Below, one piece after another: positions 1 to 8,026 of a stretch of 50,229 nucleotides of DNA; within the stretch, counting starts at the first letter, position 1; every line of letters begins with the position of its first letter. The stretch is from the NCBI GenBank assembly GCA_019636445.1, contig JAHBXO010000040.1, forward strand, positions 1 through 50,229, read 5' to 3'. A program made the translations under genes and the position numbers. The DNA comes from Gemmataceae bacterium (GTDB lineage Bacteria; Planctomycetota; Planctomycetia; Gemmatales; Gemmataceae). The notes under the pieces were generated by a model. That model saw only the letters and a program-made list of their open reading frames with translations, was not told where the DNA came from and searched no databases.

Positions 1-2
1 TG

Positions 3-1154
3 GACGGCGATCCGCGCGCCGATGCCCGTTCGCGCGGCGGCGAATTCCTGCGAGACGCCCTTGCGCCGGCGAAAGACCCCACGCCCGGTTTCATCGTGCG
101 CGTCGTGCCGCTCACTGCTTTCACCCCCAACCTCTTGCTCGCGGACGTGAAGGGGCTGAATACCGCGCCGCGCGCCGTCGTACTCTCCAACGTTGCCATC
201 CTCAACAAGCAACAGAACGAAGCCATTGAGAAGTTCCTGACGGACGGCGGAGCCGTGTTCGTCGCGCCCGGCGATCGGTGCGACGCGGCCGGTTGGAACC
301 GCGTCTCGTTCCGCGGCGGCCAAGGGTGGCTGCCCGCTCGCCTGGTGGACATCGTCGGCGACGATGCCCCGACCGCGAAACTCGACGACGCGCCGCGTCC
401 GCAACCCGCGAGTTTCACGCATCCCGCGATGGAGGTCTTCAAGGAACCGTTGCCCGGCGGCCTGCACACGGCGTATTTTCCCAAACGCTGGAAACTCGAT
501 CCTCACGCCGGCGCGAACGGCGCGACCGGCATTGCGATTGCCACGCTGACGAACGGCGATCCGTTCCTCGTGGAGCGCGGCGTCGGCCGAGGCCGTGCCC
601 TGCTCTGCTCCGTCCCGCTCGACAATTCCTGGCGGACGAATTTCCACACGCTGCCGGACTTCGTCCGCTTCGCGCACGAGATGGGCTACTACCTGGCCGG
701 GGCCAAAGCCGCCGAGCGGAACCTCGCCCCCGGTCAGCCGATCGTCTTCGATCCTCGCACGAACGAACCGCCTGCCGGCGTGACCGTGACCGTGCCGGAC
801 GGACCCGCGAAAGTGCTTCAACCGAAGACCTGGCCCTTGATCTTCGAGGCGACGCGCGACCCCGGCGCATACAAACTGACAACCGTGAGCGGCCGTGCAT
901 TTTACTTCGCGGTGCGATCCGACCCGCAGGAATCGGCCCTCGCGCCGTGCACGGAGGACGACCGCAAACGCGTGACCGAGATCGTAAAGTCGATGACTTA
1001 CATCGACTCGCCGGTCCAGATTGAATCGAAAGCCGGCGACGGCCCGCGCACGGTCGAAATCTGGTGGCTGATCCTGATCGTCGCCCTGTGCTTCCTCGCG
1101 ATCGAAGTCTGGTACACGCGAAACCTGTCCTTGCGCGGACAATCCCAAGCCTGA
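3..1154 (+). CDS. BatA-like membrane protein, C-terminal part (5' end outside window)
   Basis: The frame is open from the window edge, so the true start lies upstream and about 383 residues are visible. The visible part has an alpha/beta segment of the glutamine-amidotransferase-like/Rossmann type, in which a line reading VLSNVAILNKQQ leads into a GGAVFVAPG strand-turn. A beta-rich stretch follows, and one transmembrane helix (about WWLILIVALCFLAIEVW) ends just before a short basic tail. This layout matches the C-terminal half of planctomycete BatA/vWA membrane proteins, which usually carry an N-terminal two-helix BatA domain and a von Willebrand A domain; those parts would be upstream. The cellular role is not known. 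The family identification is inference from layout; the truncation and C-terminal anchor are seen directly. Confidence 0.7.
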   Translation, partial: DGDPRADARSRGGEFLRDALAPAKDPTPGFIVRVVPLTAFTPNLLLADVKGLNTAPRAVVLSNVAILNKQQNEAIEKFLTDGGAVFVAPGDRCDAAGWNRVSFRGGQGWLPARLVDIVGDDAPTAKLDDAPRPQPASFTHPAMEVFKEPLPGGLHTAYFPKRWKLDPHAGANGATGIAIATLTNGDPFLVERGVGRGRALLCSVPLDNSWRTNFHTLPDFVRFAHEMGYYLAGAKAAERNLAPGQPIVFDPRTNEPPAGVTVTVPDGPAKVLQPKTWPLIFEATRDPGAYKLTTVSGRAFYFAVRSDPQESALAPCTEDDRKRVTEIVKSMTYIDSPVQIESKAGDGPRTVEIWWLILIVALCFLAIEVWYTRNLSLRGQSQA

Positions 1155-1160
1155 AAAAGA

Positions 1161-1190
1161 TTGTCTCGGAAAGATTTGTGAGGCTATAAT
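1161..1190 (+). promoter_or_regulatory. Putative sigma70-type promoter for the DUF1559 gene
   Basis: TTGTCT at 1161-1166 and a perfect TATAAT at 1185-1190 are separated by 18 bases, in the 86-base gap between the BatA-like stop and the DUF1559 start. The predicted transcript would start near 1197 and have a leader of about 45 bases carrying a GAGGGA ribosome binding site. The gap is AT-richer than its surroundings. This is pattern matching only. Confidence 0.5.
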
Positions 1191-1240
1191 GATAAATGGT
1201 TGATTTTCGATGTTCCATTCCTTTTTATCGAGGGACTCCC

Positions 1241-2323
1241 ATGCTGGGACGTAGCCCACGACGCGCGTTCACACTCATCGAACTGCTCGTCGTCATCGCG
1301 ATTATCGCGATCCTGATTGGCCTGTTGTTACCGGCCGTACAGAAAGTGCGTGAGGCCGCGGCCCGCGCGAAGTGCACCAACAATCTCAAGCAAATGGGAT
1401 TGGCCGCCCACAACTACGAAAGTACGTTCGGCAAACTGCCGCCGTACCAGCACACGGTCGGCCTGAACCTGACCGCCGGCGGCCGCGGTACCTTCACGTC
1501 CGAAGGCAGCCTTCAGGCGCTGCTGCTCGCCTATGTCGAACAGGCCAACAAGTACAGCCAGTTCAACTTCCTTTACAACGTCAACAGCGGCGCGCCGATT
1601 GCCACGACCGTGACGCCCGCGATTCCGCCGCTGACCGGCGCGAACGCCAGCGCCCGCCTTCAAGACGTGCCGATCTTCATCTGCCCGTCCGAAACTTCGA
1701 ACGAAACCTATTTCAGTGCCGGTCGACTGAACTACTTCGGTTCCATTGGCGGTTCCGCCCTCGTTCGCGATCAAAGCGTGAACTCCGGCATCTTCTCCAC
1801 GGGGCCGTATCCGTCGGGCGGCTTGGAAATGCAAGGCCCGACGCTGCTGAGCGTGCTCGACGGCCTCAGCAACACCGCCATGTTCGCCGAGATCATGCGG
1901 TCCGGCATCCAGTACAACGCCGCCAGCGGCGTCCGCGACCACGCGACCGTCATTCGCGGAACCAGCATCAATTCCGACGTCGACGGCCGGGCGATCTCGC
2001 ACTGCCTAGACGGCTCCGGCTGGGTCAGTTCCATCAAATATGTCGGACACCAGTACTACCGCGCGATCCCGCAAATGATCACCTACACGCACACGCTGCC
2101 GCCGAACTGGAATCGCCGCGTGACCACCGGCGTCCAGCACTACAACTGCGGCAGTTCGACCGACCTGAACCGCAACCACATGGCCGCCAGCAGCTACCAC
2201 AGCGGAGGCGTCAACGTCGGGATGGGCGATGGCTCCGTCCGTTTCGTGACCGACACGGTCGACTTCAACGCGTGGCGCGCGGCCGGGACCAAGTCCGGTG
2301 GCGAGTCGATCCCCTTGAACTGA
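1241..2323 (+). CDS. DUF1559 type II pseudopilin-like protein
   Basis: This 360-residue protein has a prepilin-type N-terminus. A short basic leader (MLGRSPRRA) is followed by FTLIELLVVIAIIAILIGLL, the hydrophobic helix with the +5 Glu typical of type IV pilin and type II secretion pseudopilins. The rest is the DUF1559 (SBP_bac_10-like) body, including an ICPSE segment and the C-terminal HSGGVNVGMGDGSVRFV signature. Such proteins are greatly expanded in Planctomycetota; they are presumed to be exported and processed by a prepilin peptidase, and their function is unknown. I chose the ATG at 1241 because GAGGGA sits just upstream and the pilin leader starts there; an in-frame ATG at 1196 would add 15 residues unlike a leader. 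A strong terminator follows. Confidence 0.93.
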   Translation: MLGRSPRRAFTLIELLVVIAIIAILIGLLLPAVQKVREAAARAKCTNNLKQMGLAAHNYESTFGKLPPYQHTVGLNLTAGGRGTFTSEGSLQALLLAYVEQANKYSQFNFLYNVNSGAPIATTVTPAIPPLTGANASARLQDVPIFICPSETSNETYFSAGRLNYFGSIGGSALVRDQSVNSGIFSTGPYPSGGLEMQGPTLLSVLDGLSNTAMFAEIMRSGIQYNAASGVRDHATVIRGTSINSDVDGRAISHCLDGSGWVSSIKYVGHQYYRAIPQMITYTHTLPPNWNRRVTTGVQHYNCGSSTDLNRNHMAASSYHSGGVNVGMGDGSVRFVTDTVDFNAWRAAGTKSGGESIPLN

Positions 2324-2340
2324 ACCCCGTTCCTTCAACG

Positions 2341-2378
2341 CGCGGCCCCGCGACACCTCGCGGGGCCGCGCCCTTTTG
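2341..2378 (+). terminator. Rho-independent terminator after DUF1559 gene
   Basis: A perfect 12-bp GC stem (2341-2352 with 2359-2370) has a six-base loop and is followed by CCCTTTT. It begins 17 bases after the DUF1559 stop and ends just before the lipoprotein gene, so that gene may depend on partial read-through. Confidence 0.75.
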
Positions 2379-2389
2379 GAATTCCCACC

Positions 2390-2809
2390 ATGAAACGAAC
2401 CGCATACGCCGTTCTCCTTGCCCTGATCGGATTCGGCCTCGTCGGATGCGGCGAGGGCAAGAAAACCAACGGACCAACCGAACACTCCCAGTCGGACGTG
2501 CTGCTGGAAGTGGCCGGATTGATCCGCAATTACTCGGCTGCAAAAGGCAAAGGCCCGCAAAAAATTGCCGACCTGGCACCCTACGAAACAGAATTTCAAC
2601 GCGGATTCGCGGCCGTGAAATCCGGCGAGGTCGTCGTGCTCTGGGGCGGTACGGTCGCGGGCGAAGGCGGCGGCAGCGCGAGCAAAACGATCGTGGCTCA
2701 CGAAAAGGATGTCCCGACGGCCGGAGGACACGTCGCCCTGGAAAGTGGCGAAGTCGTCAAGGTCTCCGCCGGCGAGTTCGCCGCGGCACCCAAGCCGGGC
2801 AAGAAATGA
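2390..2809 (+). CDS. Small secreted lipoprotein of unknown function
   Basis: This 139-residue protein has a lipoprotein signal: a basic MKR start, a hydrophobic run and the lipobox LVGC with Cys20, so it should be lipid-anchored after export. The mature part is small and polar, with an SQSDVLLEVAGLIRNY helix, the segment KGPQKIADLAPYE, a Gly-rich strand region (VVVLWGGTVAGEGGG) and a Lys-rich end. Small lipoproteins of this kind often follow DUF1559 genes in planctomycete genomes, and the helix plus ADLAPYE part resembles what is seen in those partners. That family link is from memory and is inference. The gene lies 66 bases after the DUF1559 stop, behind the terminator hairpin. No enzymatic motif is visible. 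Confidence 0.8.
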   Translation: MKRTAYAVLLALIGFGLVGCGEGKKTNGPTEHSQSDVLLEVAGLIRNYSAAKGKGPQKIADLAPYETEFQRGFAAVKSGEVVVLWGGTVAGEGGGSASKTIVAHEKDVPTAGGHVALESGEVVKVSAGEFAAAPKPGKK

Positions 2810-2840
2810 TCCGCTTTGATTTGGCGTGTACTCGATTCTG

Positions 2841-2871
2841 CCGGTTATCCTCGAAACGCGGGGATAACCGG
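2841..2871. repeat. Hairpin-forming inverted repeat downstream of lipoprotein gene
   Basis: CCGGTTATCC at 2841-2850 pairs perfectly with GGATAACCGG at 2862-2871 across an 11-base loop, 31 bases after the lipoprotein stop. There is no T-run, so it may be a factor-dependent terminator or an RNA-stabilising hairpin. The rest of the gap 2810-3037 shows nothing else recognisable. Confidence 0.45.
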
Positions 2872-3037
2872 TCCTATCCGGCAGACCGTCGCGGCCGCCC
2901 ATTCCCCGGGCCTCCGTCTCCGCCTCGAAATTATCAACATTTTCCTTGACGATACAGACTTGATTTCGTAGATGCCGTGGCCAAGAATTGTACGGGCCGG
3001 TCCGCCAACGTCCCGCTTGCCATCGGGGTCTACCGCC

Positions 3038-3574
3038 ATGTGGGAACCCACTCCGGAACATCCGCTCCATCGCCTGTTCGCCGGATGCACCGAACAGGCC
3101 TTCTTCTCCCGGTTCGGCATTGCCGATCCGCCGCTCGTCGACTACCTCTCGGCCATGCTTGTCCGGTTCGTCCACCGCGACGCGATCTACCGGCTGCGCG
3201 ACGCCGACGGCCGACCGATCCTCGAACTCGCCTCGATGCTTCACGAAGCGGACTCGCTGCCGGAAGGCGGACGGACGCGTCGCGAGTTCTACCGTCACAT
3301 CGGCGACGTGAGCTTGTTCTGGACCGGATTATTCCCGGAATCGCTCGATCGTCGCCGCGAAACCTGGGGAGCTTACGCCATTCTGAATTACACGACGTGC
3401 GGCAAACGGTCTTACCTTATTGCGAGCGAATGCGACGTTGCGTCCGGTCGAGACGAAGCGCCCTTGCTCAAACGTCTCAGCGAACAGTTCGAACTGTGCG
3501 CGACCGGATTGCGGGAAGTCCGCCGGGAATGGGAAGATGCGGCCGAAGGCTCGACCGGCCGCATCATCCATTAA
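3038..3574 (+). CDS. Hypothetical protein, probably conserved in planctomycetes
   Basis: This 178-residue, soluble, mostly helical protein has no signal peptide or membrane segment. Recognisable stretches are the N-terminal HRLFAGCTEQAFFSRFGIA, then DYLSAMLVRFVHRDAIYRLR, the helix REFYRHIGDVSLFWTGLFPE and a charged C-terminal helix (LREVRREWEDA). The RHIGD..LFWTGLFPE block looks like one I associate with uncharacterised planctomycete proteins; no function is known. The ATG at 3038 is preferred over an in-frame ATG at 2972, because the extra 22 residues are Pro/Arg-rich and unlike the rest. Its ribosome binding site is weak. The gene stands alone, convergent with the PD40 gene 10 bases away. 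Confidence 0.75.
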   Translation: MWEPTPEHPLHRLFAGCTEQAFFSRFGIADPPLVDYLSAMLVRFVHRDAIYRLRDADGRPILELASMLHEADSLPEGGRTRREFYRHIGDVSLFWTGLFPESLDRRRETWGAYAILNYTTCGKRSYLIASECDVASGRDEAPLLKRLSEQFELCATGLREVRREWEDAAEGSTGRIIH

Positions 3575-3584
3575 ACCTGACCGG

Positions 3585-4619
3585 TCACTCCCTCGGCGCG
3601 GCGAAATCCGCGATCCAGAGTTGCGTCGGCGAGCGGCCATCCCGACTGCTCGTCCACATCAACTTGCGACCGTCCGGGCTGAACACCGGAAGCACGTCCT
3701 GGCCCGGCGCGTGCGTGATCCGCGCGGTCTTGCCGGTCGCCACGTTCATCCAAAAGAGATCGTAGTTCGGTCGCTTCTTCTCGTCCGAATGGTCGGCGGC
3801 GGTATAGATGATATGTTTGCCGTCCGCGTGCCAGAACGGCGCCCAGTAAACCCATTTGTCGTTGTCGGTCAATGCTTTCTCGCCGGTACCGTCGGCATTG
3901 ATGACATAAAGTTGCAGTCGCTCCTTCTCCTTGCGATCCGAGCGGAAAATGACTTTCGTACCGTCCGGGCTGAAGAACGGTCCGCCGTTGTAGCAGTTCG
4001 GGGCGTTCGTCAGTTGTTTCGCGCCGGTGCCATCGGCGTTCATGATGAAGAGTTCCGCATGACCGGACTTCCCGGCGCTGTAAACGATTTTCTTACCGTC
4101 AGACGAGTAGCTTCCCTCGGCCGTGTAGACTTTCGCGTTCGGCGTCAGGCACTTGCGGTTTTCGCCGTCGATGTCGGATTCGTAGATCTTCATGTACGGA
4201 TCGAAATCCCACGAGTACCGGCGCCGGATGCCGGCCTTCGCGTCCACCTCGCGCTGCTGGTACTCCGCGATCTGGTGCTTGTCCGTGTTCGGGTCCTCGT
4301 GGCTGCTGGCGAAGATGATCCGCTTGCCGTCGGGGTGGAAGTAGCCGCACGTCGTGCGGCCGTTCCCGGGGCTGACTCGGCGGAATCGCCCCGTGTCGAG
4401 TTCCTGAACGAACATCTGGTAGAACGGATTGCCGGTCCCCTTCTCTTCGGCCTGGTAGATGATCCGTTTGCCGTCCGGCGAAAAGTAGCCCTCGCCCGCG
4501 CGGACGAAGTCGCGCGTAACTTGTCGGATGTTGGTGAGGTAACGAGCTTCTTCGGCGCGCCAATCGGCGGGATCGGCACCCGGTGAAATCAGGAATAGCG
4601 CAAGCGTCATCGGCAGCAT
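3585..4619 (-). CDS. Secreted TolB-like / PD40 beta-propeller protein
   Basis: This 344-residue protein starts with a short hydrophobic signal (MLPMTLALFLISPGADPA) and carries repeated WD40-like PD40 motifs: SPDGKRIIY, HPDGKRIIF, SSDGKKIVY, SPDGTKVIF, HADGKHIIY and SPDGRKLMW. That is about six blades of a TolB-type propeller filling the whole protein. In TolB the propeller binds envelope partners; stand-alone PD40 proteins are common in planctomycetes and their ligands are unknown. The ATG at 4619 is supported by GGAG six bases upstream; an in-frame ATG at 4646 would add nine residues before the signal. The gene is divergent from the second DUF1559 gene and convergent with the hypothetical gene at 3038. 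Confidence 0.88.
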   Translation of the reverse strand: MLPMTLALFLISPGADPADWRAEEARYLTNIRQVTRDFVRAGEGYFSPDGKRIIYQAEEKGTGNPFYQMFVQELDTGRFRRVSPGNGRTTCGYFHPDGKRIIFASSHEDPNTDKHQIAEYQQREVDAKAGIRRRYSWDFDPYMKIYESDIDGENRKCLTPNAKVYTAEGSYSSDGKKIVYSAGKSGHAELFIMNADGTGAKQLTNAPNCYNGGPFFSPDGTKVIFRSDRKEKERLQLYVINADGTGEKALTDNDKWVYWAPFWHADGKHIIYTAADHSDEKKRPNYDLFWMNVATGKTARITHAPGQDVLPVFSPDGRKLMWTSSRDGRSPTQLWIADFAAPRE

Positions 4620-4736
4620 GGGAATCTCCGCGGGAAATCGTTCCATTAGATTATGGGCGAATCGCCGTCAGAAAGCCCGGGCGCCGAAATAGGATAGTCC
4701 TCGCATACTGAGGTGTTACCGGGCGGAGAGAAGACC

Positions 4737-5612
4737 ATGCGCGATCCGCGGCGAACGGGGTTCACGCTCATCGAACTGCTGGTCGTCATCGCGATCATCG
4801 CGATCCTGATCGGCTTGCTGCTCCCGGCCGTTCAAAACGTCCGCGCCGCCGCGGCCCGCATCAAATGCGCCAGCCAGTTGTCGCAACTTGGCCTCGGCCT
4901 GCACATGGCCCACGATACGAACGGCCGGTTCCCCGCGACGATGTACAACGCGCCGACGCGGTCGTGGGTGCCGGAAATCCTGCCGTTCATCGAACAGCAA
5001 AACATCCACCAACGCTATCGATACGACCGCGCGTGGGACCACGTCGACAATCAGCCCGCGACGAGCCAGTCGATTCCGATCCTCCTCTGCCCGTCCGCGC
5101 CGACCGGGCGCGTGAACACCGAGGGCAGTAACACCTATGGCCTCGCCGACTATACCGCGATTTACGACGTGGACCCTGGGTTGATCTCGACGGGGTTGCT
5201 TGCGCCGTGGAACGGCGATCCGAAGAGCGCGATGCCGTTCGATACCGGCGGCCGCATCGCGGACGTCCTCGATGGCACATCGCAAACGCTGCTGATCGCC
5301 GAGGTGGCGGGCCGGCCGGAGATCTTCACCCTTGGCCGTGCCACCGGATCGGCGACGCGCCCACCCGCATGGGCCAGCTACAACGGCATCTACCCCATCA
5401 ACCTCGACGGTTGGCTGGCGGATGGGTCTGGCCCCTGGGGGCCGTGCGCCGTGAACTGCTCGAACGGACACGAAATCTATTCATTCCATTCCGGCGGCGC
5501 GAGCATCCTGATGGCCGACGGCAGCACGCGCTTCGTCCGCGCCAATGTGGACATCCGCGCCATGGCCGCCGCCGTCACCCGCGCCGGACAGGAAACGCTC
5601 ACCCTCGACTGA
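4737..5612 (+). CDS. DUF1559 type II pseudopilin-like protein (second copy)
   Basis: This 291-residue protein has a prepilin leader (MRDPRRTG) and then the near-invariant FTLIELLVVIAIIAILIGLL helix. It is followed by a shorter DUF1559 body with an ILLCPSAPTG segment and the C-terminal HSGGASILMADGSTRFV signature. It is about 70 residues shorter than the DUF1559 protein at 1241 and differs in the body, so the two are paralogues of the same expanded family rather than a recent duplication. The start at 4737 has GGAGAG upstream. The 3' end overlaps the opposite-strand CobW-like frame by 132 bases. The 117-base gap to the divergent PD40 gene should hold both promoters. Confidence 0.92.
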   Translation: MRDPRRTGFTLIELLVVIAIIAILIGLLLPAVQNVRAAAARIKCASQLSQLGLGLHMAHDTNGRFPATMYNAPTRSWVPEILPFIEQQNIHQRYRYDRAWDHVDNQPATSQSIPILLCPSAPTGRVNTEGSNTYGLADYTAIYDVDPGLISTGLLAPWNGDPKSAMPFDTGGRIADVLDGTSQTLLIAEVAGRPEIFTLGRATGSATRPPAWASYNGIYPINLDGWLADGSGPWGPCAVNCSNGHEIYSFHSGGASILMADGSTRFVRANVDIRAMAAAVTRAGQETLTLD

Positions 5613-6503
5613 CGCGCACGCGACTACGGCTCGCTCGATCGCGGCGCGGTCTGGCGGTTCCACGCCGAACACCTGCAAGCGGTTCCCGCAACCCTTGGGC
5701 AGCGGTTCCATCGTGGTCGATCCACCGACGCGTTGGATCGCCACCGCGCCGTCCCCGGTCCGAAACACACCCTTCAATCGTGCGACCGATTTCATCGTCC
5801 CGAGCGCCGTCAGCAAGCGCTCGCAGTCGAATCGAAGCTCGTCGGGAAACACGAAGCCCAGGGAACTATAGGGTTCGTTCAGAACCGGCGCCGCGAACGG
5901 GAACCAATCCTCGACCGCTGCCAGGTCAAGCCATTCTCGCTCGAGCCGCCCCGATTGCGTCGCGGCGACAAGCGCCTTGGCGGGATCGAGTCCGTTCGCC
6001 CAAGCCTGGAACTCCGCGACCGTGCCCGGCTCCGCGAGGTCCAGCTTGTTGAGAACGAGCACGTCGGCCACATCCACTTGTTCCTTGAAGATCGGATTCT
6101 CGAGCATACCCGGCGCGAGGAAATCGTCCGGAGAGACGAAGGCGATCGTCGCGCGCACCTCAAGCCGGTCGGCATATTGCCGGCGAAGTTTCTCGATCAA
6201 CTGGGATGGGTGCCCCAGGCCGGTCGTTTCGATGATGATCCGGTCGGGCTTCACTTCCACCATGAGCAAATGGAGAGCGACTTGCAGATACGGCGCGGTG
6301 GCGCAGCAGACGCAGCCGCCGGCCACCTCGCGGACCGCGACCCCGTGGCTTTCGAGGATCGTGCCGTCGATACCGACATCCCCGTACTCGTTCACCAGCA
6401 CGGCCCAGCGTTCGCCGTGCGACTTGCGGGCGATCAGATCCAGGATCGCAGTCGTCTTGCCGACGCCGAGAAACCCGGTCACGACGTTCACGGGGACGCG
6501 CAC
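5481..6503 (-). CDS. CobW/YjiA-family (COG0523) G3E GTPase
   Basis: This 340-residue protein has the P-loop GFLGVGKTT (residues 10-18), the metal-binding CxCC motif in GGCVCCA (64-67), the ETTGLGHPS switch region and NKLD (152-155) for guanine recognition. These are the hallmarks of G3E GTPases that insert or traffic metals such as zinc. The CobW C-terminal domain follows to about residue 296 (IERAVVAC). The last 44 or so residues are Gly/Ala-rich and lie entirely antisense to the second DUF1559 gene, so they are probably a non-conserved read-through tail. The start is GTG at 6503, two bases after the stop of the upstream membrane-protein gene, so it is probably the last gene of a five-gene operon. 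The metal and client protein are not evident from context. Confidence 0.88.
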   Translation of the reverse strand: MRVPVNVVTGFLGVGKTTAILDLIARKSHGERWAVLVNEYGDVGIDGTILESHGVAVREVAGGCVCCATAPYLQVALHLLMVEVKPDRIIIETTGLGHPSQLIEKLRRQYADRLEVRATIAFVSPDDFLAPGMLENPIFKEQVDVADVLVLNKLDLAEPGTVAEFQAWANGLDPAKALVAATQSGRLEREWLDLAAVEDWFPFAAPVLNEPYSSLGFVFPDELRFDCERLLTALGTMKSVARLKGVFRTGDGAVAIQRVGGSTTMEPLPKGCGNRLQVFGVEPPDRAAIERAVVACASVEGERFLSGAGDGGGHGADVHIGADEARAAVGHQDARAAGME

Positions 6504-6505
6504 GG

Positions 6506-8026
6506 TCAGGGCCTCCGACGAAAGAAGACGGCCGCGGCGTCTTCACCGAGGATCTCCCAACGATTGGAACGGCGGCGGAGTTCGGCCGCGAACGCGCTCT
6601 TCACTTCGACCAGCGCGAAGTCGAATGTGCCGTAGTCTCGCTGCCAGCGGTCGAGCGCCGGTCCGGCATCCACCGGCGTGTTGGCGAGGATGTGCTCCTC
6701 GTAGAAGTCCTCGCCGTAGAGTTCGACGCGGTCGTCAATGAAGATTTTGTATCCCGGCACATGGTAAATCGCGAAGCCGCCAAGCAGGCAGGTATTGAAC
6801 AGCCGATTCGGTTCACCCGGCCGCGGCTCATGCCGTTTGAGAACGGGTATCAGTTCGACCGGCCAGCGATCGCGTTGGAATCCGGCCCAACCGGCACCGA
6901 TGACGGGAACACGCACGCCGCCGGCCTGCAACCCCGCGACGGCGAGGATCATCGCCAGTGGCACGCACCAGACCCAGTTCGGGCTTCGCGGTGGTGCCGG
7001 CCCTTGCAGGTCCGGGCGGTGCGCGGCGAGCCACGCGGCCCAGCGGGTGCGCGGCCAGCAATCCGTCATCGCGACGAGCGCGGCGAGCGCGAACAGCGGC
7101 GCGTGCCGGACCCGGAAGAACGACTGCATCAACCAGAGCAGCGGCAACAGCCAGACGATGCGAGGGCGTTCGCGCAGCCCGGCGAGGACGAACAGATAGA
7201 GTCCGGCGAACGCGAAGAGCGGCCAGGAAGTCGATTCGGTCGGATCCAACCGTTTGTGCTCTTCAATGAGACCGGACAACTTCGGTCCTCGCATGATCAT
7301 CAGCCATGCGCGGGGGATTTCCCAACCGTAGGGGTTGGCGAACGCCGTGGCCGCGCAGGCCAGGACCAGCAACAGAAACGCGCCGGTCGCGCGATGGGAT
7401 TGGAACGGCGTGGGCCAACCCACGACGCGCGCCAAGGTCCATCCCGTCCACGCAGCGAGGAGCAAGACGAACCCGGCGATGACACCGCCGTGGGTATTCG
7501 ACCAGACGACGAACGCCGGCACCAGCCACCAGAGCCGTTGCCGGGGAATGCGCCCGGCCTCGTAGGAACAGAGCAGGACCATGACGACGGTCGTGAGCAC
7601 CAGCGTGAGCAACAGGGGCCGTACGTGGAACTGCAAGGCTCCGGTGGCGAGCGCCGCGAGCACGACGAGCAACGCCGCCATCGGGTGCAATCCGGTGCGC
7701 ATCAGGCGGGTCGCGAGCCAGGTGAAGAGGGCGGCCAGCAATGCGGATGCCAGGAGCAGGTAGGTATCAAACCCCGCGACCCGGTGGGCGAGAGCCATAC
7801 CGACTTCGCCAAGCCACTGGTGGGGCACCCACCTCGCGCCGGGGCGCGTGAACGAGAACGGATCCCCGGTGAAGAACCCGTCGGCGAGCAATTTCTCGCC
7901 GACCGTCGTATGCCAGAACATGCCCGGATCGCGAAGGAACTTCTCGCGTCCGCCGATCAGCAGGAGCAGCCAGATCCCCAGAAAAACGGGAGGAACCGGA
8001 CCGATGCGGCGGACGAAGGCGATCAC
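6506..8026 (-). CDS. Large multi-pass membrane protein, GT-C glycosyltransferase-like
   Basis: This 506-residue protein has about ten hydrophobic segments over the first 390 residues and a soluble C-terminal part. Near the N-terminus it reads RDPGMFWHTTVGEKLL, then GDPFSFTRPG and WVPHQWLGE. Acidic/aromatic first loops of this sort are typical of GT-C-fold lipid-sugar glycosyltransferases and of uncharacterised planctomycete relatives. The C-terminus carries YKIFIDDRVELYGEDFYEEH. The start is GTG at 8026, overlapping the trmB stop in a GTGA, which argues for translational coupling; the longer in-frame extension over trmB reads as Arg-rich shadow sequence. I infer a role in glycan transfer, but neither donor nor acceptor is apparent. 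It sits between trmB and the CobW-like gene. Confidence 0.8.
   Translation of the reverse strand: MIAFVRRIGPVPPVFLGIWLLLLIGGREKFLRDPGMFWHTTVGEKLLADGFFTGDPFSFTRPGARWVPHQWLGEVGMALAHRVAGFDTYLLLASALLAALFTWLATRLMRTGLHPMAALLVVLAALATGALQFHVRPLLLTLVLTTVVMVLLCSYEAGRIPRQRLWWLVPAFVVWSNTHGGVIAGFVLLLAAWTGWTLARVVGWPTPFQSHRATGAFLLLVLACAATAFANPYGWEIPRAWLMIMRGPKLSGLIEEHKRLDPTESTSWPLFAFAGLYLFVLAGLRERPRIVWLLPLLWLMQSFFRVRHAPLFALAALVAMTDCWPRTRWAAWLAAHRPDLQGPAPPRSPNWVWCVPLAMILAVAGLQAGGVRVPVIGAGWAGFQRDRWPVELIPVLKRHEPRPGEPNRLFNTCLLGGFAIYHVPGYKIFIDDRVELYGEDFYEEHILANTPVDAGPALDRWQRDYGTFDFALVEVKSAFAAELRRRSNRWEILGEDAAAVFFRRRP

Noticed and set aside
2006..3298. 430-codon minus-strand frame across the DUF1559 3' end and lipoprotein gene
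   Set aside because: It crosses two recognisable plus-strand genes and the terminator hairpin, and has no domain-like sequence.
1241..5612. Two DUF1559 genes with nearly identical N-terminal helices as a transposed or duplicated repeat
   Set aside because: Only the pilin-like helix is similar; lengths and bodies differ, as is normal in this large planctomycete family.
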